DNA from: Anolis sagrei
Lineage: Eukaryota > Chordata > Lepidosauria > Squamata > Anolidae
Direction of reading: 5' to 3'
Assembly: GCF_037176765.1 (NCBI RefSeq)
Contig: NC_090023.1
Coordinates: 145,334,866-145,398,865, forward strand
DNA: 64,000 nucleotides
Shown: one piece after another, positions 23,541 through 35,139 of the stretch
How the letters are laid out: every line of letters starts with the position of its first letter
Numbering within the stretch: position 1 is the stretch's first letter
The notes under the pieces: generated by a model
The model's input: the letters and a program-made list of their open reading frames with translations, nothing else
The model's database searches: none
Told to the model about the DNA's origin: nothing
Translations under genes and position numbers: made by a program

Positions 23541-24535
23541 AAGTGGTTCCTAACCTTTGGCCCCCCAGGCACTTTGGACTTCAACTTCAACAAAATCCCA
23601 GCCAGCTTACCAGGTATTAGGAATTGTGAATTAAAAGAAATTTGGTACAAGATGTTCTTTCGTTGGTACATCACGTCACAGAAATTGGGCCTAATGTATA
23701 AAAAGGCCCTAAACAAATGTTGGAAATGCAAAACGCAGGTAGGAACACTGTATCATATGTGGTGGTCCTGCCCTAAAGTAAGAAGATATTGGAAAATGAT
23801 ACATGAAGCCAGCCAGAAGATCTTACAAACCACAATTCAACTCAAACCAGAGTATTTCTTACTTGGAATTACAGATGAATACATTGAGCTGGATAAAAAC
23901 AAAGACAAACTGTTCACCTATTTGACTACTGCTGCTCGGATAGTATTAGCTAGGAAATGGAAAATAAAGGAAACTGCATCTAAAGAAGATTGGGAGAACA
24001 AATTATGGGAATTAATGGGCATTGATACATTGACCTATTACTTAAGAGATTCAGGGCGGAAACCACTGAATCCTACCAATTGGACATTATTCAAAGACTA
24101 CATGAAAGCCCATCAAAGCTCATAATGATGCCAAACTACAAGATAAAAAGGGATTATGCAGGTCTAAGATCTGCCAAAAAACATAGAGAAGTGTCCCATA
24201 GTTAACCAATGGAATTGAGATAGAACAAGATCATGACGTAGGGAAAACGAAGGTGGAAGTCTTCTCTATTTGTTTGTTCATTTTTTTCTTTTTAGTTTGT
24301 GTCTGCCTACCCCTACCCCTTCTTCCACACCCCAGTTTTCCTTCTTCTTCCCATTGGATGCCCCCAACCCTTCACCTCTTGGTTTGCCCATAACTAACCA
24401 ATCCCCACCCTCCTTGATTGTTTTTCAGTTTTTAAACTATATGTAAGCAAAATCCTAATAAAGGTATTTTTAAAAAAAGAAATTGTGGGATCTGAAGTCC
24501 AAAACATCTGAGGGACCAAAAGTTGGGAGCCACTG
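23541..24535. mobile_element. hAT MITE split by an L1 insertion
   Basis: Left half TGGTTCCTAACCTTTGGCCC to about 23628 and right half from 24481 to GTTGGGAGCCACTG form one 145-bp near-palindrome related to the copy at 18365. Confidence 0.8.
23629..24480 (+). mobile_element. L1 LINE 3' end, 5' truncated
   Basis: The plus frame to 24125 encodes the ORF2 C terminus: RWYITSQKLG, CWKCKTQVGTLYHMWWSCPK, WKMIH, AARIVLARKWK and ENKLWELM. The 3' region ends with CCTAATAAAGG and a short A-rich tail. AATTGTG on both sides (23622-23628, 24481-24487) fits the target duplication. The remaining frame is uninterrupted for about 165 codons, so this is a fairly young copy. Confidence 0.88.
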
Positions 24536-24544
24536 ACCTAGTGG

Positions 24545-25330
24545 CTTCTCTCTCTCTATCTCTTTCGCCCACTTCTCCATAACCACCCCACCCAAAGCAC
24601 CGCACACACAGGGCGAGGCTGTAAATTTAATAGAGAAATGAAAGGGAACCAGGAGGATCCCCCCCCCACCCCCAAAATAGCTAAAACACGAGGGGTTCTA
24701 GAAAATACAGGCACTTGGTCTCTCTATTTGTCAACCTTCTCAGTGACCATGTCAATTCTTGCTAAATCTAAACAATTTCAACTATTTTCTTGTAATACGG
24801 TTCAGATTGTTTTCCCCTCACTGTTTTGCCCAAGTGATTTAACAGCAATTTATACATTTACTACCAATAACCTTGGTAAAGTTTAGTAAAGTCGATTTTG
24901 TTTCCTTGCATAAGATTCATCAGATTCAGAATTATTATTTGACACACACCTTGTGATATAATACTTAATACATCAAAAGATTTATTAATACTAGTGCTCC
25001 ACCATATGCATTATGCATCTTCCTAAATGTCTTACATGTCCAGTATGGAAGGTACGTAACTGAAAATACTATTAAGCTTGTGTTTACCATTGAAGCAAAG
25101 CGTGTAAAGAGGTCAATGGTTTTGGAGCTGGACCCAGGATGGAACAGAATGAAGGAATCAATATTGTGATGAATGAAAGGAGATCTCAAGGTGGCTCCTT
25201 GGTTCTTTGTTGAAATAATTTATAAGGAGCAGGATTTTGACCTTGAGACTATAGTGTCACTGTTCACAAATCATACTAATCCCGTCTCTGTTACTGGATG
25301 ACTGCCAACCATGATATCATCACTGTAATG
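24545..25330. other. Unassigned sequence
   Basis: No gene or named repeat recognised beyond a C run near 24660. Confidence 0.35.
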
Positions 25331-25369
25331 ATATGGTTTTAAGCAACTGTTTTTAAAATGGATATAAGT

Positions 25370-25497
25370 GATTTTAATGTTTGTGTATGTGTGTGGTTTT
25401 ATGTTTTATATATGTTGTGCTCTGCCCTGAGTCCCCTGTGGAAAGAGAAGGGCAGAATAAAAATGTTTCAAATAATAAATAAATAAATAAATAAATA
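25370..25497 (+). mobile_element. LINE 3' tail (L2/CR1 type)
   Basis: CTCTGCCCTGAGTCCCCTGT and GGGCAGAATAAAAATG followed by (AAAT)n, the sense counterpart of the antisense L2 ends. Confidence 0.65.
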
Positions 25498-25650
25498 TTC
25501 CATAATCTTACCTTACTTGAAGTACAATACATACAGTATTCCTAGGCATAAGACTAAAAACATTGCCTCTCAGATAAATTTACCACCAACAGCATCTTCT
25601 TCTCCACTCCTCTGCATACAACTTCCTCATATTGTGTTCTTCAGTCAGTT

Positions 25651-26220
25651 TGTCATGTGTCATGTTCTGCAGTTGATGGTGGCTGGTGGTGGCAGGTCTA
25701 GCAGCTGGCGATGAAAGAGTTAATCTAAGTCTTAGTTCTAAAGGGTTGAGTAATCTGTAAGTAAGAGTTCATGGGTGAAAGCAATTAAGGGTGGATGTAT
25801 GCAAGAGATAGGTTGCAGCTGGGTGTTTCTAGATATAAGGAGCTAGACTTGGGACTGATCTTTGGGGGGACTTATTTTGGTGGTAGATGCTGCTGGTTTT
25901 CCCCCAGGTTTGTGGTTTTTCGGTATCCTGACATGTTTCTTGAACCCTTGGAACCTTGAATCTTAGAACTGGCTTTTGACTACGAACCTGGACTTTGCTC
26001 ATTGAACTCTCGGTGTTTGACCACTGGGCTGGACCTCTTGACTACTGTGTTATCTTGAACCTGCAACAGTGTTTGCTGTCAGTTTTGTTTTCTGTGGCTG
26101 AGTGCTATCTTTATGTTTTATGTTTTGGACTATTAAAACAGCCAGAAAGTAAGTGCTGCTTTAATTAAATTGTTTGGTTCACCTCTGCCAGAATAACGGC
26201 AGAGCCCTGGCATCATGACA
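25651..26220 (+). mobile_element. Solo LTR of an LTR retroelement, copy A
   Basis: About 570 bp, starting TGTCATG and ending CATCATGACA, aligned over its length with the inverted copy at 61800. A TATA-like ATATAAGG and an ATTAAA lie inside. No internal coding region adjoins it, so it is a fossil. The exact left end is 25651 or 25658; no clear target duplication. Confidence 0.75.
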
Positions 26221-27540
26221 CATTTCAACTCTGGTCTCATTGCTGACCATTCACTCAATGATCTGAGTCTCTTCTTCCTTCTGGGTTGATGATGCCTAGT
26301 CTTATCTTCAATTCTACACAGAACATCGAATGCCAAGGTGATGCAATGCAATATCGAAAGCCACAACCCACACATGTAGTAGAAAGCCAGCATGGCTGAA
26401 TATCCTTGAAACAAGGATCTATATATCTTCAGAAGCTGTCTTCTTCCTGGCCTGCTCCCCACATGGGCAGAGAGATGTAATAAAATTGTTCTATCAGTTT
26501 GCAACATACTTTTCCCAGTGCACTTCTGTAATTGCTAGTCGGCTCATAACACGTTGTAACAAAGAGAAAAAAAACACATTGTAAAAACAAAGTGCTATGC
26601 TTAAAAATGTATCAGCAAGAGGCAACAGTCAGATACAGTCTGCCTTTATTTTCATCTATTTTTCTTTGCATTAATTCTGAACATGAATAGTCTAATCTGC
26701 AATCAAAGTAATATACATTCAATCAAGAAAGCATCAGAAAGAAGAAAAGGAAAAGCAAAGCAAACAGAGAACTAAAACACAGCAGGGTTCTAAATTCCCC
26801 CCAACCCTGACTGAGATCAAAGGTTTAAAAATCCCACCACTACAGATCCAAGTAAATAATCCTACTAAAATTATAGTAATTATAGTAGCCATAATCACAG
26901 TTTAGTGCATTGTTACAAGGAGAAATGGTGTATATGTTCCCGCACACACTTGCTCACCCACTTGGGCAGAAGGGATGAAGGAGAAGGAGGTGGGTGGTGC
27001 CCAGATCTCTAAGGCAGATGGAAGAAGTGAATGGGGGTGGAGGAGGAGAGATTTGGGGAAGGTAGGATGGTAGTGGGAGGAGGGCAAGGGCATCAGAAAC
27101 AGGCGGTGGCAGCTTCTCTTATGGTCATGGCACCTCCTCCATCCCAAAGACCTGTTCATCTGTTGCACATTTCAAAAATCATTTTTATGTTTTTTAAAAT
27201 CACATGTTAATAGTCTTAACACAGCTCTAAATAAAATTGGCTACATTTCTCTTATGCTGATTACATCTCTACTTAAACATAAACATAATAATAGTTGGTC
27301 TGTAAACTATGAAAACTATTCTTTGAGTAGGTTAATCTTTTTTTTAGTCTCTATTTTCTCCAATTTCTATATTTCATCTTCACATCCTCTTTTTGACTTT
27401 TGTGCCCCAGAAATCAGCATTCATATTTTATAAATTTTCCTCTTAAATAATCTTTCCTTGTATCTCAGTTGTAAACGATGTATGTTGTTATAATATTTCC
27501 ATAATAAAAATAGCCATTGAATCCTCATTTAAACTGCATT
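26221..27540. other. Unassigned sequence
   Basis: A 124-codon minus frame over 26133-26507 runs from unique sequence into the LTR and matches no family I know. No recognised repeat elsewhere in the block. Confidence 0.35.
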
Positions 27541-27881
27541 TGCTCCATTTTCAGGGACATTGTGGTATGGACATTGTAAAAATGTCCATACACTTGACTA
27601 TGTTAGTGATACCCTTAAAAATCCAGTATTCAAATTACCTATTTGCGGGGGGGGGGGGGGGGGGGAGCATAATCTCTAAAGTTTGTCTGTTAAGTGTCTC
27701 TGAATTCAAAGTCCAGGAATCTGCATCTTCTGATAACAGTGGTTTTTCTGAATCCAGGAGCCAGGGATTGAGGCAGGGGAAGGGGGTTTTTCCCAGTAGG
27801 ATGATGCAGACACCAAAGTCACATTGTCACCATTCATTGAGTGATGAAGGGACATGGGGAGAGTCTACTATTCACCGTAAG

Positions 27882-28189
27882 CAGGCCCATAGCCAGGATT
27901 TTGTTTCGGGGGGGGGGGGGTCTGAATTTTTTTCAGGGGGGGTTTCGGGGAGCTGAGTTTAGGGGGGGGTGAGTCTGAGTGAAAGAGGGTCTACCCTAGC
28001 AAACCTTTTGTATCATTACCCCAATACCCCCATGCATATGGGATATATTGAGTATGGTGATCAGATCATGATATGAATAAACATAACAGTTTAAGTAATG
28101 GACCAGTAAGGCCTTTTCGTGAACCACCATGAGAATTTCGGGGGGGGGGGTGAAGCCCCCCCAAGCCCCCCCCCCCAGCTACATGCCTG
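27882..28189. mobile_element. hAT-type non-autonomous element with G and C runs, 308 bp
   Basis: CAGGCCCATAGCCAGGATTT to GCTACATGCCTG with the exact 8-bp duplication ACCGTAAG (27874-27881, 28190-28197). Related to the copy at 53058. Confidence 0.9.
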
Positions 28190-28197
28190 ACCGTAAG

Positions 28198-28989
28198 TAT
28201 TAAATAGGCAGCACTTACTAATTCAGCGCCAGTGTGTATAAATCTCCCATCTATCCCCTTACAGTTTTAAAGCTTTCAACGTATTTCTTGACAAGTAGCA
28301 ATACTTTTCCATGTTTGTGTTTTTTTGACCTTGGACTGGCTACAATATACAACAATATTGATTTCCTCTTTCCTGAATTATAGTGCTGACACAAACTTTT
28401 TAATTGGAGGTGCCAAACCTATTTCTTAGTTCCAGTCCAAATCGTCACTCAGTTTAATCTTCAATTTTGAGCACTATGCTATCCCCTTCTCTCAGAAATT
28501 ACTTTAACTTTCAAGTAGTTTGTCAATGGAGACTGCACTTCAATTTTTATGATGCAAAATGTTTGTGCTCACTTGAGCATAATAAATTGCCAACCAAGAG
28601 GGGATCTCTCCATCTATGTCAGTATGGACCACCCAATGCACTTCTATGTTATTATAACCCTTTGTTTGGAAAAGCTTCTGTCTCTGCAACCTTACTGAAT
28701 TTTTGTGATTTTTAGTCCAATCTTGGGGTGCTATCCAGGAGATTGTGTTTCTGCTTTTGTAGAATCCTTCCATATCTTTATATGTTTTAAAATAATAATA
28801 AGTCCTGCAAAACTAAAAGCTGTGCTACTTGTAGGCCATCTAGTCCAGAATCCTATCTTCATCTACTTCTGTTTGAGCCAAAGACAATAATTCTGGGCAT
28901 ATGGTGATAGAACTTTGGCCTGACTTCAAATGAAAACTGCCTGTTGGATTCACATTTGCAGTACTATTTGCTCCCAATACATTCTGAGG
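28198..28989. other. Unassigned AT-rich sequence
   Basis: No convincing exon or named repeat. Confidence 0.35.
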
Positions 28990-28997
28990 CTCTAAAG

Positions 28998-29133
28998 CAG
29001 GCATCCTCCAGATATGGCCCTCCAGCTGTTTGGGCCTTCAACTCCCAGAAGCCTTAGCCAGCTTGTTCAATGATCAGGCATTTTGGGCATTAGAGGTCCA
29101 AACTGCTGGAGGGCTGCAGTTTGAGATTGCCTG
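28998..29133. mobile_element. hAT MITE, 136 bp
   Basis: CAGGCATCCTCCAGATATGG to GCAGTTTGAGATTGCCTG, with 8-bp flanks CTCTAAAG and CTCTGAAG differing at one base. Confidence 0.85.
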
Positions 29134-29526
29134 CTCTGAAGCCACATTTTTCCCCATCATAATGAAAAGTACAGATCACACCCAGACCATGCATTAATTA
29201 AGAATGTGCCCTTAGTGTACAGTGTTGTTGTATCCCAGGACAGGAAAGGCCCGCTGACTTGAAACATCACACCGTTGGATGGAAAACAATCCTTTTATTG
29301 AAGATAATTAAAAAGCAGTAAGGTAAAAAATGCTTTAAAGAAATAGGTAAATCCAATTGGGTAGGAAGATAAGCAGGAGCAAAGTAGTCCAGGGTAATAG
29401 TCCAGCAAAGTCCATAAAAACAAGGTCAAAACTTTCCAAATAAAATGCAAGAAATCAGGAAACATGAATCTAAGGCATGAATATGGTAGCATAGATCAAA
29501 ACCATGAAACAAAAGGCACTTATACC

Positions 29527-29755
29527 ATGGAGGAGGAGGAGGAGGAGGAGGAGGAGGAGGAGACATGAGAGCGGGGAAGGGGAAAGAGGAGGAGGAGTGG
29601 AGGGGGAGCCAGGTACACTAGGAGGAGCCAATGGAAAGTGTGGTGTGCAAGGGGAGGGAGGAAGGGAGGAAGGGAGGGAAAAAGAGGAGAGGAAAGAGAA
29701 GGCGAAGGGATTGAGTGAGAGTGAGGGGAGGGTGAGAGAGGAGTGGGCGATCCAA
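29527..29755. repeat. (GGA)n and purine-rich tract
   Basis: A GGA trinucleotide run (29527-29563) followed by 190 bp of almost pure purine. Accounts for the Arg/Glu-rich plus frame and the Ser/Pro/Leu-rich minus frame. Confidence 0.88.
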
Positions 29756-29907
29756 AAGTTGCTGCACAACTAAAGTGACAGAAGCATTTTGTTTATAAGG
29801 TAAAGAAAAGGGGTTATGTAATGTATAAGTGTGTGGGGAGGGTTTATAAAGACTTAAATAAGTGTATAAACTACTGAAATAATGTATAAATATTAAAATA
29901 AATATAG

Positions 29908-29983
29908 CGTCCCTACTTCGTGGATTTTCACTTATCGTGGGTGGTCCTGGAACGTAACACCCGCGATAAGTGAGGTAACACTG
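29908..29983. mobile_element. Tc1/mariner-pogo-type MITE, short
   Basis: GTCCCTACTTCGTGGATTTT, then CACTTATCGTGGGTGGTCCT and CGCGATAAGTGAGGTAACAC form a short palindrome of the type seen in pogo/Tigger-derived MITEs. Confidence 0.6.
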
Positions 29984-30218
29984 TATGCCCAAGAATGATG
30001 AGAAAACAGGTCCAATAGGCATGATTCTTAGCCAGTTGGGCCAGGCATTCATGGTGCAAAACCAGACCAGTCTGAAAACTGCTAGTGTCATGAGCAGAAT
30101 GATCGTTCACAATTTTATTATTTATTTACAGCTCCTTTATCTTGTAATTATTTCCATGACATCATTGCCTTACTTTTTCCTCCTCTCCCTCCAGTGGTGG
30201 GACCTCCCTGCACCCCCT

Positions 30219-30905
30219 GCCCCTAGAATCATAGAATCATAGAGTTGAAAGAGACTTCATGTGCCATCCTGTCCAACCCCCTGCCAAGAAGCAGGAAAAT
30301 TGCATTCAAAGCACTATCCAGCCTCTGTTTAAAAGCTTCCAAAGAAGAAGCCTCCACCACACTCCGGAGTTCCACTGCTGAACGGCTCTCACAGTCAGGA
30401 AGTTCTTCCTAATGTTCAAAAGGAATCTCCTTTCTTGTAGTTTGAAGTCATTGTTCTGTATCCTAGTCTCCAGGGCAGCAGAAAACAAGTTTGCTCCCTC
30501 TTTCCTATGACTTCCTCTCGCATATTTATACATGGCTATCATGTCTCCTCTCAGCCTTCTCTTCTTCCGGTTAAACATGCCCAGCTCTTTAAGCCACTGC
30601 TCATAGGGCTTGTTCTCCAGGCCCTTTATCATTTTAGTCACCCTCCTCTGGACACATTCCAGCTTGTCAATATCTCTCTTCAATTGTGGTGCCCAGAATT
30701 GGACACAATATTCCAGGTGTGGTGTGACCAAGGCAGAATAGAGGGGTAGCATGACTCTCCTGGATCTAGACACTATACTTCTATTGATGCAGGCCAAAAT
30801 CCCATTGCCTTTTTTTGCCGCCGCATCACATTGTTGGCTCATATTTAACTTATTGTCCACAAGGACTCCAAGATCTTTTTCACACGTACTGCTCTCAAAA
30901 TTTTA
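30219..30905 (-). mobile_element. CR1 LINE 3' part, antisense
   Basis: The 3' end at left reads AGAATCATAGAATCATAGAG. The minus frame 30306-30860 encodes YCVQFWAPQLKRDIDKLECV, QRRVTKMIKGL, MFNRKKRRLRGDMIAMYKY and LTVRAVQQWNSG, the last part of CR1 ORF2. An open run of over 180 codons indicates moderate age. Confidence 0.92.
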
Positions 30906-31032
30906 ATCATTACATTTGGCCCGGCCTTAGTTTTAAATGTATCATGGTGTTGTTTCATTGATGTGTTGGGCCTTGGTCTCTTGCAAGCCGCACCGAGTCC
31001 TTCGGGAGATGTTAGCGGGGTATAAATAAAGG

Positions 31033-31073
<41 letters not shown>
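30906..31073 (+). mobile_element. LINE 3' tail with (ATT)n
   Basis: CTCTTGCAAGCCGCACCGAG, CCTTCGGGAGATG and GGTATAAATAAAGG precede an ATT run. The same tail occurs at 33191 and 35020 and, antisense, at 43928. Confidence 0.72.
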
Positions 31074-31079
31074 GGCCTA

Positions 31080-32735
31080 GCTGAGAGCCAGCTGTCTGCA
31101 AGGAATTTTGCTGTCTGTGAGGTTGCAGTCATGCACTATAATAATTCAAATCACTTCCCTAGAGCAAAGGTGGCACCCCATGGCACTGCCAATGACCATA
31201 GCCAATCAGGCAGCACTTTTAGAGATACACAGTTTAATGAACTAGAGGCATGAGAAGCAAATAAAGGGATTCCAGTCCTTCCCTTGTTCATGCTCCTGTG
31301 CCCCTGCTATTTTTTCATGGGTATTCAGGATTGATTTCAAGCAGCAGGTAAGAATGAGAAAATAGGAGTATTGATATTTATGGTGCAGGGACAGGTTAGG
31401 CTATATTGCTGCACATGCCAAAGGCAGGAACAGACTTTCCTAGACCTAACCAGTGACTTTGACAGAGACTTTAATGGATCACATTTGAGTCAGAAGGAGG
31501 GCAAAAACCAGGTAAACAAAGTTCACAAAAGGCCAAACAAAGGGTGAGAGAGAACAAGGAATTCTGAAATGAGGCATCAGGGCCAGAAACTTCACACTTC
31601 TTTTTTACAGAGGTTTCAAAAAAATTGGGACTACTGTTGCCAGAGCAGTCATATATTTTTCTCTCTCTTGACAGCCAATTTCTTGCAAAATTTTATAGCA
31701 TAACCTTGTGAAATCAGCAAAGGATTGCATTGGGGGAGAAGTGCCACATAACTACAATGGGTTTGGCTGTACGAATGCAGCTGGGAAAGCAATAAAAAGG
31801 AAGTGGACTTGGAGGTTAAACCTTCCCTTTAACAAATTATGGGGCCCCTGTGGGTGGTTGGAGACAATGGAAGCATTTGCACATAACAAGCCAGAAGGGC
31901 TGGTTTTACCTAATTCACAATGAAAGAACTACGGGCTACGGAGTGCAGTTTGTTCACTTGTTCTCTTCCCATAAATTGCAAGAAAGGAAAGGGGCAAACT
32001 ATTTCTAGTAAAAGATCAAAACTGGATTTTTAAAGGAATCAGTCTAGCATACTTATTGTACTTCTAATATTTTATTTCTAGTATTTATTAAAATGGGATG
32101 CAGAAATCCTCCAGAGAGAGATAGTATATTCCAGCAGTACTGGTAATCATTGTAATGTACATGCTTTTGAAAGGAACAGATATGAAATCCTATATAATGT
32201 CTATAATACATATAATGGTCATTTAGATTGAAACTATATTAATCATTCTGTGCTACATCATAACTCCATGCACTTGCTTGTAGGTTTCTGTCTATAAGAT
32301 AGTCTCACTGTTATGTGCATCTTTACCAGGGTTTGGTTATAGATCTATTGGGGTAATTTCTTGCTCGTGCAAAATCTCAAAGAGTCTGGTCCAAAATGTA
32401 TTTTTATTCAAAACATACAGCTTGCATTTTATTGACACAAGCTTCCAGTTGTTATAGTAATGTATAAATGTTTGGGGAAAAATGTGGGATAGCCTCTATG
32501 TTCTTTGTGACTGCCAGAACCCCCTTCTTTGCTTCTGGGCGGTCCCCATATCTATATATTCTTAGTGCCCCTCTTCCCTGAGTTTCTTGTGTCATACTTG
32601 TTGCTACATCAATTCAGATCATTTCTGAGTTATGATTTCCTTAAGGCAACACTATCATAGGATTATCTTGGCAAGAATTGTGTGTGTGTGGGGGGGGGGG
32701 GTGCCTTTTGTCATTCTCTGAAATTGAAAAAGTGT
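31080..32735. other. Mostly unique sequence, likely FAM216B flank or intron
   Basis: No named repeat; a 71-codon plus frame at 31708-31923 has no support. I searched the minus strand by eye for the missing FAM216B exon and did not recognise it. A short (GT)n and G run lies at 32681-32701. Confidence 0.4.
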
Positions 32736-32809
32736 TGTTTTCCTAGGGTTACCCAGTGGGTGTCCGTAGCTAAGTGGGAATTCAAACATTATTCTCCTTC
32801 ATCCTAAAT

Positions 32810-33333
32810 CAGTGATTCCCAACCTTTGGTCCAGGGACCACCAGTGGTCCGCAAGAACTAAAATATGGTCCATGGCCCCACCATTACTACACTATTGCAA
32901 GGACAGCAACTGGTCTCAAAAAACCCTCTTATAGTGCCAAAGCAACGAGGATGTCAGGTTGGGAGATGTTGACTACCCACAAAAGGTGCAACATCAAGCC
33001 CCCTGACTGTTGTTTCTCCTCCTCCTCCCTCCCCCTGAGCGGAGTTGTTACATGTGGCATCTAGATGTGGGGGGCACCTTGGTGTCTTCATTTTTAGGCC
33101 TGGTCCTGGGTTATTTGGAGTGCTGATTCAGAAAATTGCATTAGATAGACCACATCAACTGTAGATTATTAGATATGTATATATTTTCTGTAGATTATTA
33201 GATATGTAGATTATTATTATTTTAATTGCTTTGTATTGTATTTGTTATTGCTTGTATTGATTATATTGTGGGCTTGGCCTCATGTAAGCCGCACTGAGTC
33301 CCATGGGGAGATGGTAGCGTGGTATAAATAAAG

Positions 33334-33377
<44 letters not shown>

Positions 33378-33622
33378 GTATATATTTTCTGTGGGTGAGC
33401 AGAAGGTGACTACTGGATGGCATATGTTCTGTATCAGAAACTAAAACTGATGTTGTGTATCAAGTGCTGTTTTCTGAATCAGCACCCCAAATAACCCAAT
33501 AAATCTAAAGTTGACCAAAAACTGATTCCTAACCCTTTTGATTCTAATGTTGGAGAACGGTCCCTGGTCAAAGTGGTCCCTGGTCAAGCGGTCCCTGGTG
33601 AAAAAAAGGTTGGGAACCACCG
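32810..33622. mobile_element. hAT-type element with a nested LINE tail
   Basis: CAGTGATTCCCAACCTTTGG at left, AAAAGGTTGGGAACCACCG at right. Flanks TCCTAAAT (32802-32809) and TCCTAGAT (33623-33630) differ at one base. GGTCCCTGGTCAA modules repeat near the right end. Confidence 0.85.
33191..33373 (+). mobile_element. LINE 3' tail with (ATT)n, flanked by 18-bp duplication
   Basis: The insert ends with GTATAAATAAAGC and an ATT run and is flanked by the exact repeat ATATGTATATATTTTCTG at 33173-33190 and 33374-33391. This fixes the insertion point inside the hAT element. Confidence 0.85.
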
Positions 33623-33795
33623 TCCTAGATCAATGTTCAAATTACTACACTATTCTGGCTCACATGACACCCCCTTCCCCCCCCCCCACGAAATATATCA
33701 GACTTTCACTATGTATGGCAAATTCTATAAAACTTCAAATACCTGGGTCCACATAAGGCATATACAATGATGGAGATTCTGAGCCCTTTTCAAAA

Positions 33796-33833
33796 GAAAG
33801 AAAGAAAGAAAGAAAGAAAGAAGGTAGGAAGGA

Positions 33834-33865
<32 letters not shown>

Positions 33866-33892
33866 AAAGGAAGGAGGAAAGGAAGGAAGGAA
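33796..33892. repeat. (GAAA)n with GGAA interruptions
   Basis: About 95 bp of GAAA tetramers grading into GGAA. Confidence 0.9.
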
Positions 33893-34059
33893 GATTAATT
33901 TTAAACAAAATAAGAGAAGAGCCATCCATCCTCTTTTGTAGGCTTATGACATGGCATCTGGATGTGTTAGTTCTTGTAGAGGGCAGAGATGGGAAAAGGT
34001 TAAATATCCAGTTCTCACAGATGAGGAAAGGTTATTATCTCTTCTCTCTTTTTCTCTTT

Positions 34060-34720
34060 ATCACTGTTGGATTGCTTTGATTCATATTTAATTAAAGGAC
34101 CCCAGCTGAGTCTTCCTGCTGTCTGCCTTCCCAGGAGGTGCTGTCGGCAGCCTTGACCCTCGGCAGGACTTCGAATCTTTCAGGTAGGAGGCATAATATT
34201 CGACTTGCTGCTTTGTGATGAGCCCTTGAACAGCATTTTAAAAGGGGTCAAGAATTGGTAAACGGGAACACAAACACATAAATACACTGGAGGAGCAGGG
34301 AGGGGGGCGAGATGGAAGTGTTATTCTAATAGCCAGCTCCGATTCTGAACTGGAAAGAAAAAAGTGCTCAGGACAGCTGAACGGCTGATATAGTGTCATC
34401 ACATTAGTCAGCATGTGCAGAAGGAGGCCATAAAAGCTGATGGAATGAAAAGGGCTCCCTGCCATGCCTGGACCACAGAGTCAGAAAATAACCACGGTAA
34501 TTGCAAGAGGAGTTTGTGAGCCTTCAGCTGGAAGTTGTTGTCCTGTGGTGATGTGACATGCTTTTCAATGATTGCCGGAGTGAAAGATGAGGGAGACCTA
34601 CTTTGTACGGTCTTCATTTGGAGATGAACACTCCTCTCTATGCGCCTCTGTTTTCTTGCTCTGCAGTTTACACAAGCAGCCATCCTGACATGGTATTAAA
34701 AATAGTCAAGTGCCCAAGGA
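34060..34720. promoter_or_regulatory. Candidate conserved non-coding block
   Basis: Repeat-free stretch containing a TTTAATTAAAGGACCCC core and balanced, complex sequence, without a credible exon. A regulatory element is only a suggestion; conservation cannot be judged from one sequence. Confidence 0.25.
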
Positions 34721-35019
34721 AGAGGGTGGTCTGTTTTTTAAACTGCTAGGAAAATAAGTCACCTCTTTTGGGTCAGCTCATCATATTTTGCTGCCTCGGA
34801 CCACTGGCAAACACTGTGCCCCAACCAAATCAAAGTGTGTTATACCACAAAACAGCCTATAAGTCCGACAGACATCAGGAATATAAAGCAGGTAACTCAC
34901 ATAAGGATTTCTGCCAATCCTTTGCAGTAAACATACGATGACATAACTAACAATGTACAGCTCTTATTGACACACAAAAATCTGCCTCCTCCCTCCACCT
35001 CAAGGGAAGGGCAGCTGTA

Positions 35020-35104
35020 TCCTTTGCTGTTATATCTTTGGGATTGGCCTCATTTTAGCCACCTGGAGTCCTTTTGGGGAGATGGTGGTGGGGTATAAAT
35101 AAAG

Positions 35105-35138
<34 letters not shown>
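35020..35138 (+). mobile_element. LINE 3' tail with (ATT)n
   Basis: GGCCTCATTTTAGCCACCTG, CCTTTTGGGGAGATGG and GGTATAAATAAAG followed by ATT repeats. Confidence 0.72.

Positions 35139-35139
<1 letters not shown>

Larger units (their letters stand above)
32740..33664 (-). repeat. MIR-like SINE, antisense, split by a hAT element
   Basis: TAGGGTTACCCAGTGGGTGT to 32809 and CTAGATCAATGTTCAAATTA after 33622 are two halves of one tRNA-SINE type tail. Confidence 0.5.

Noticed and set aside
26133-26507. 124-codon minus frame, considered as the missing FAM216B exon
   Set aside because: It begins in unique sequence and ends in the LTR; the peptide does not match the family and the preceding acceptor is weak.
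29470-30091. Ser/Pro/Leu-rich minus frames up to 157 codons
   Set aside because: Explained by the GGA/purine-rich tract and adjoining repeat DNA.
34408-34683. 91-codon minus frame as an exon
   Set aside because: Putative acceptors exist but no in-phase donor or family match; kept only as a possible conserved non-coding block.
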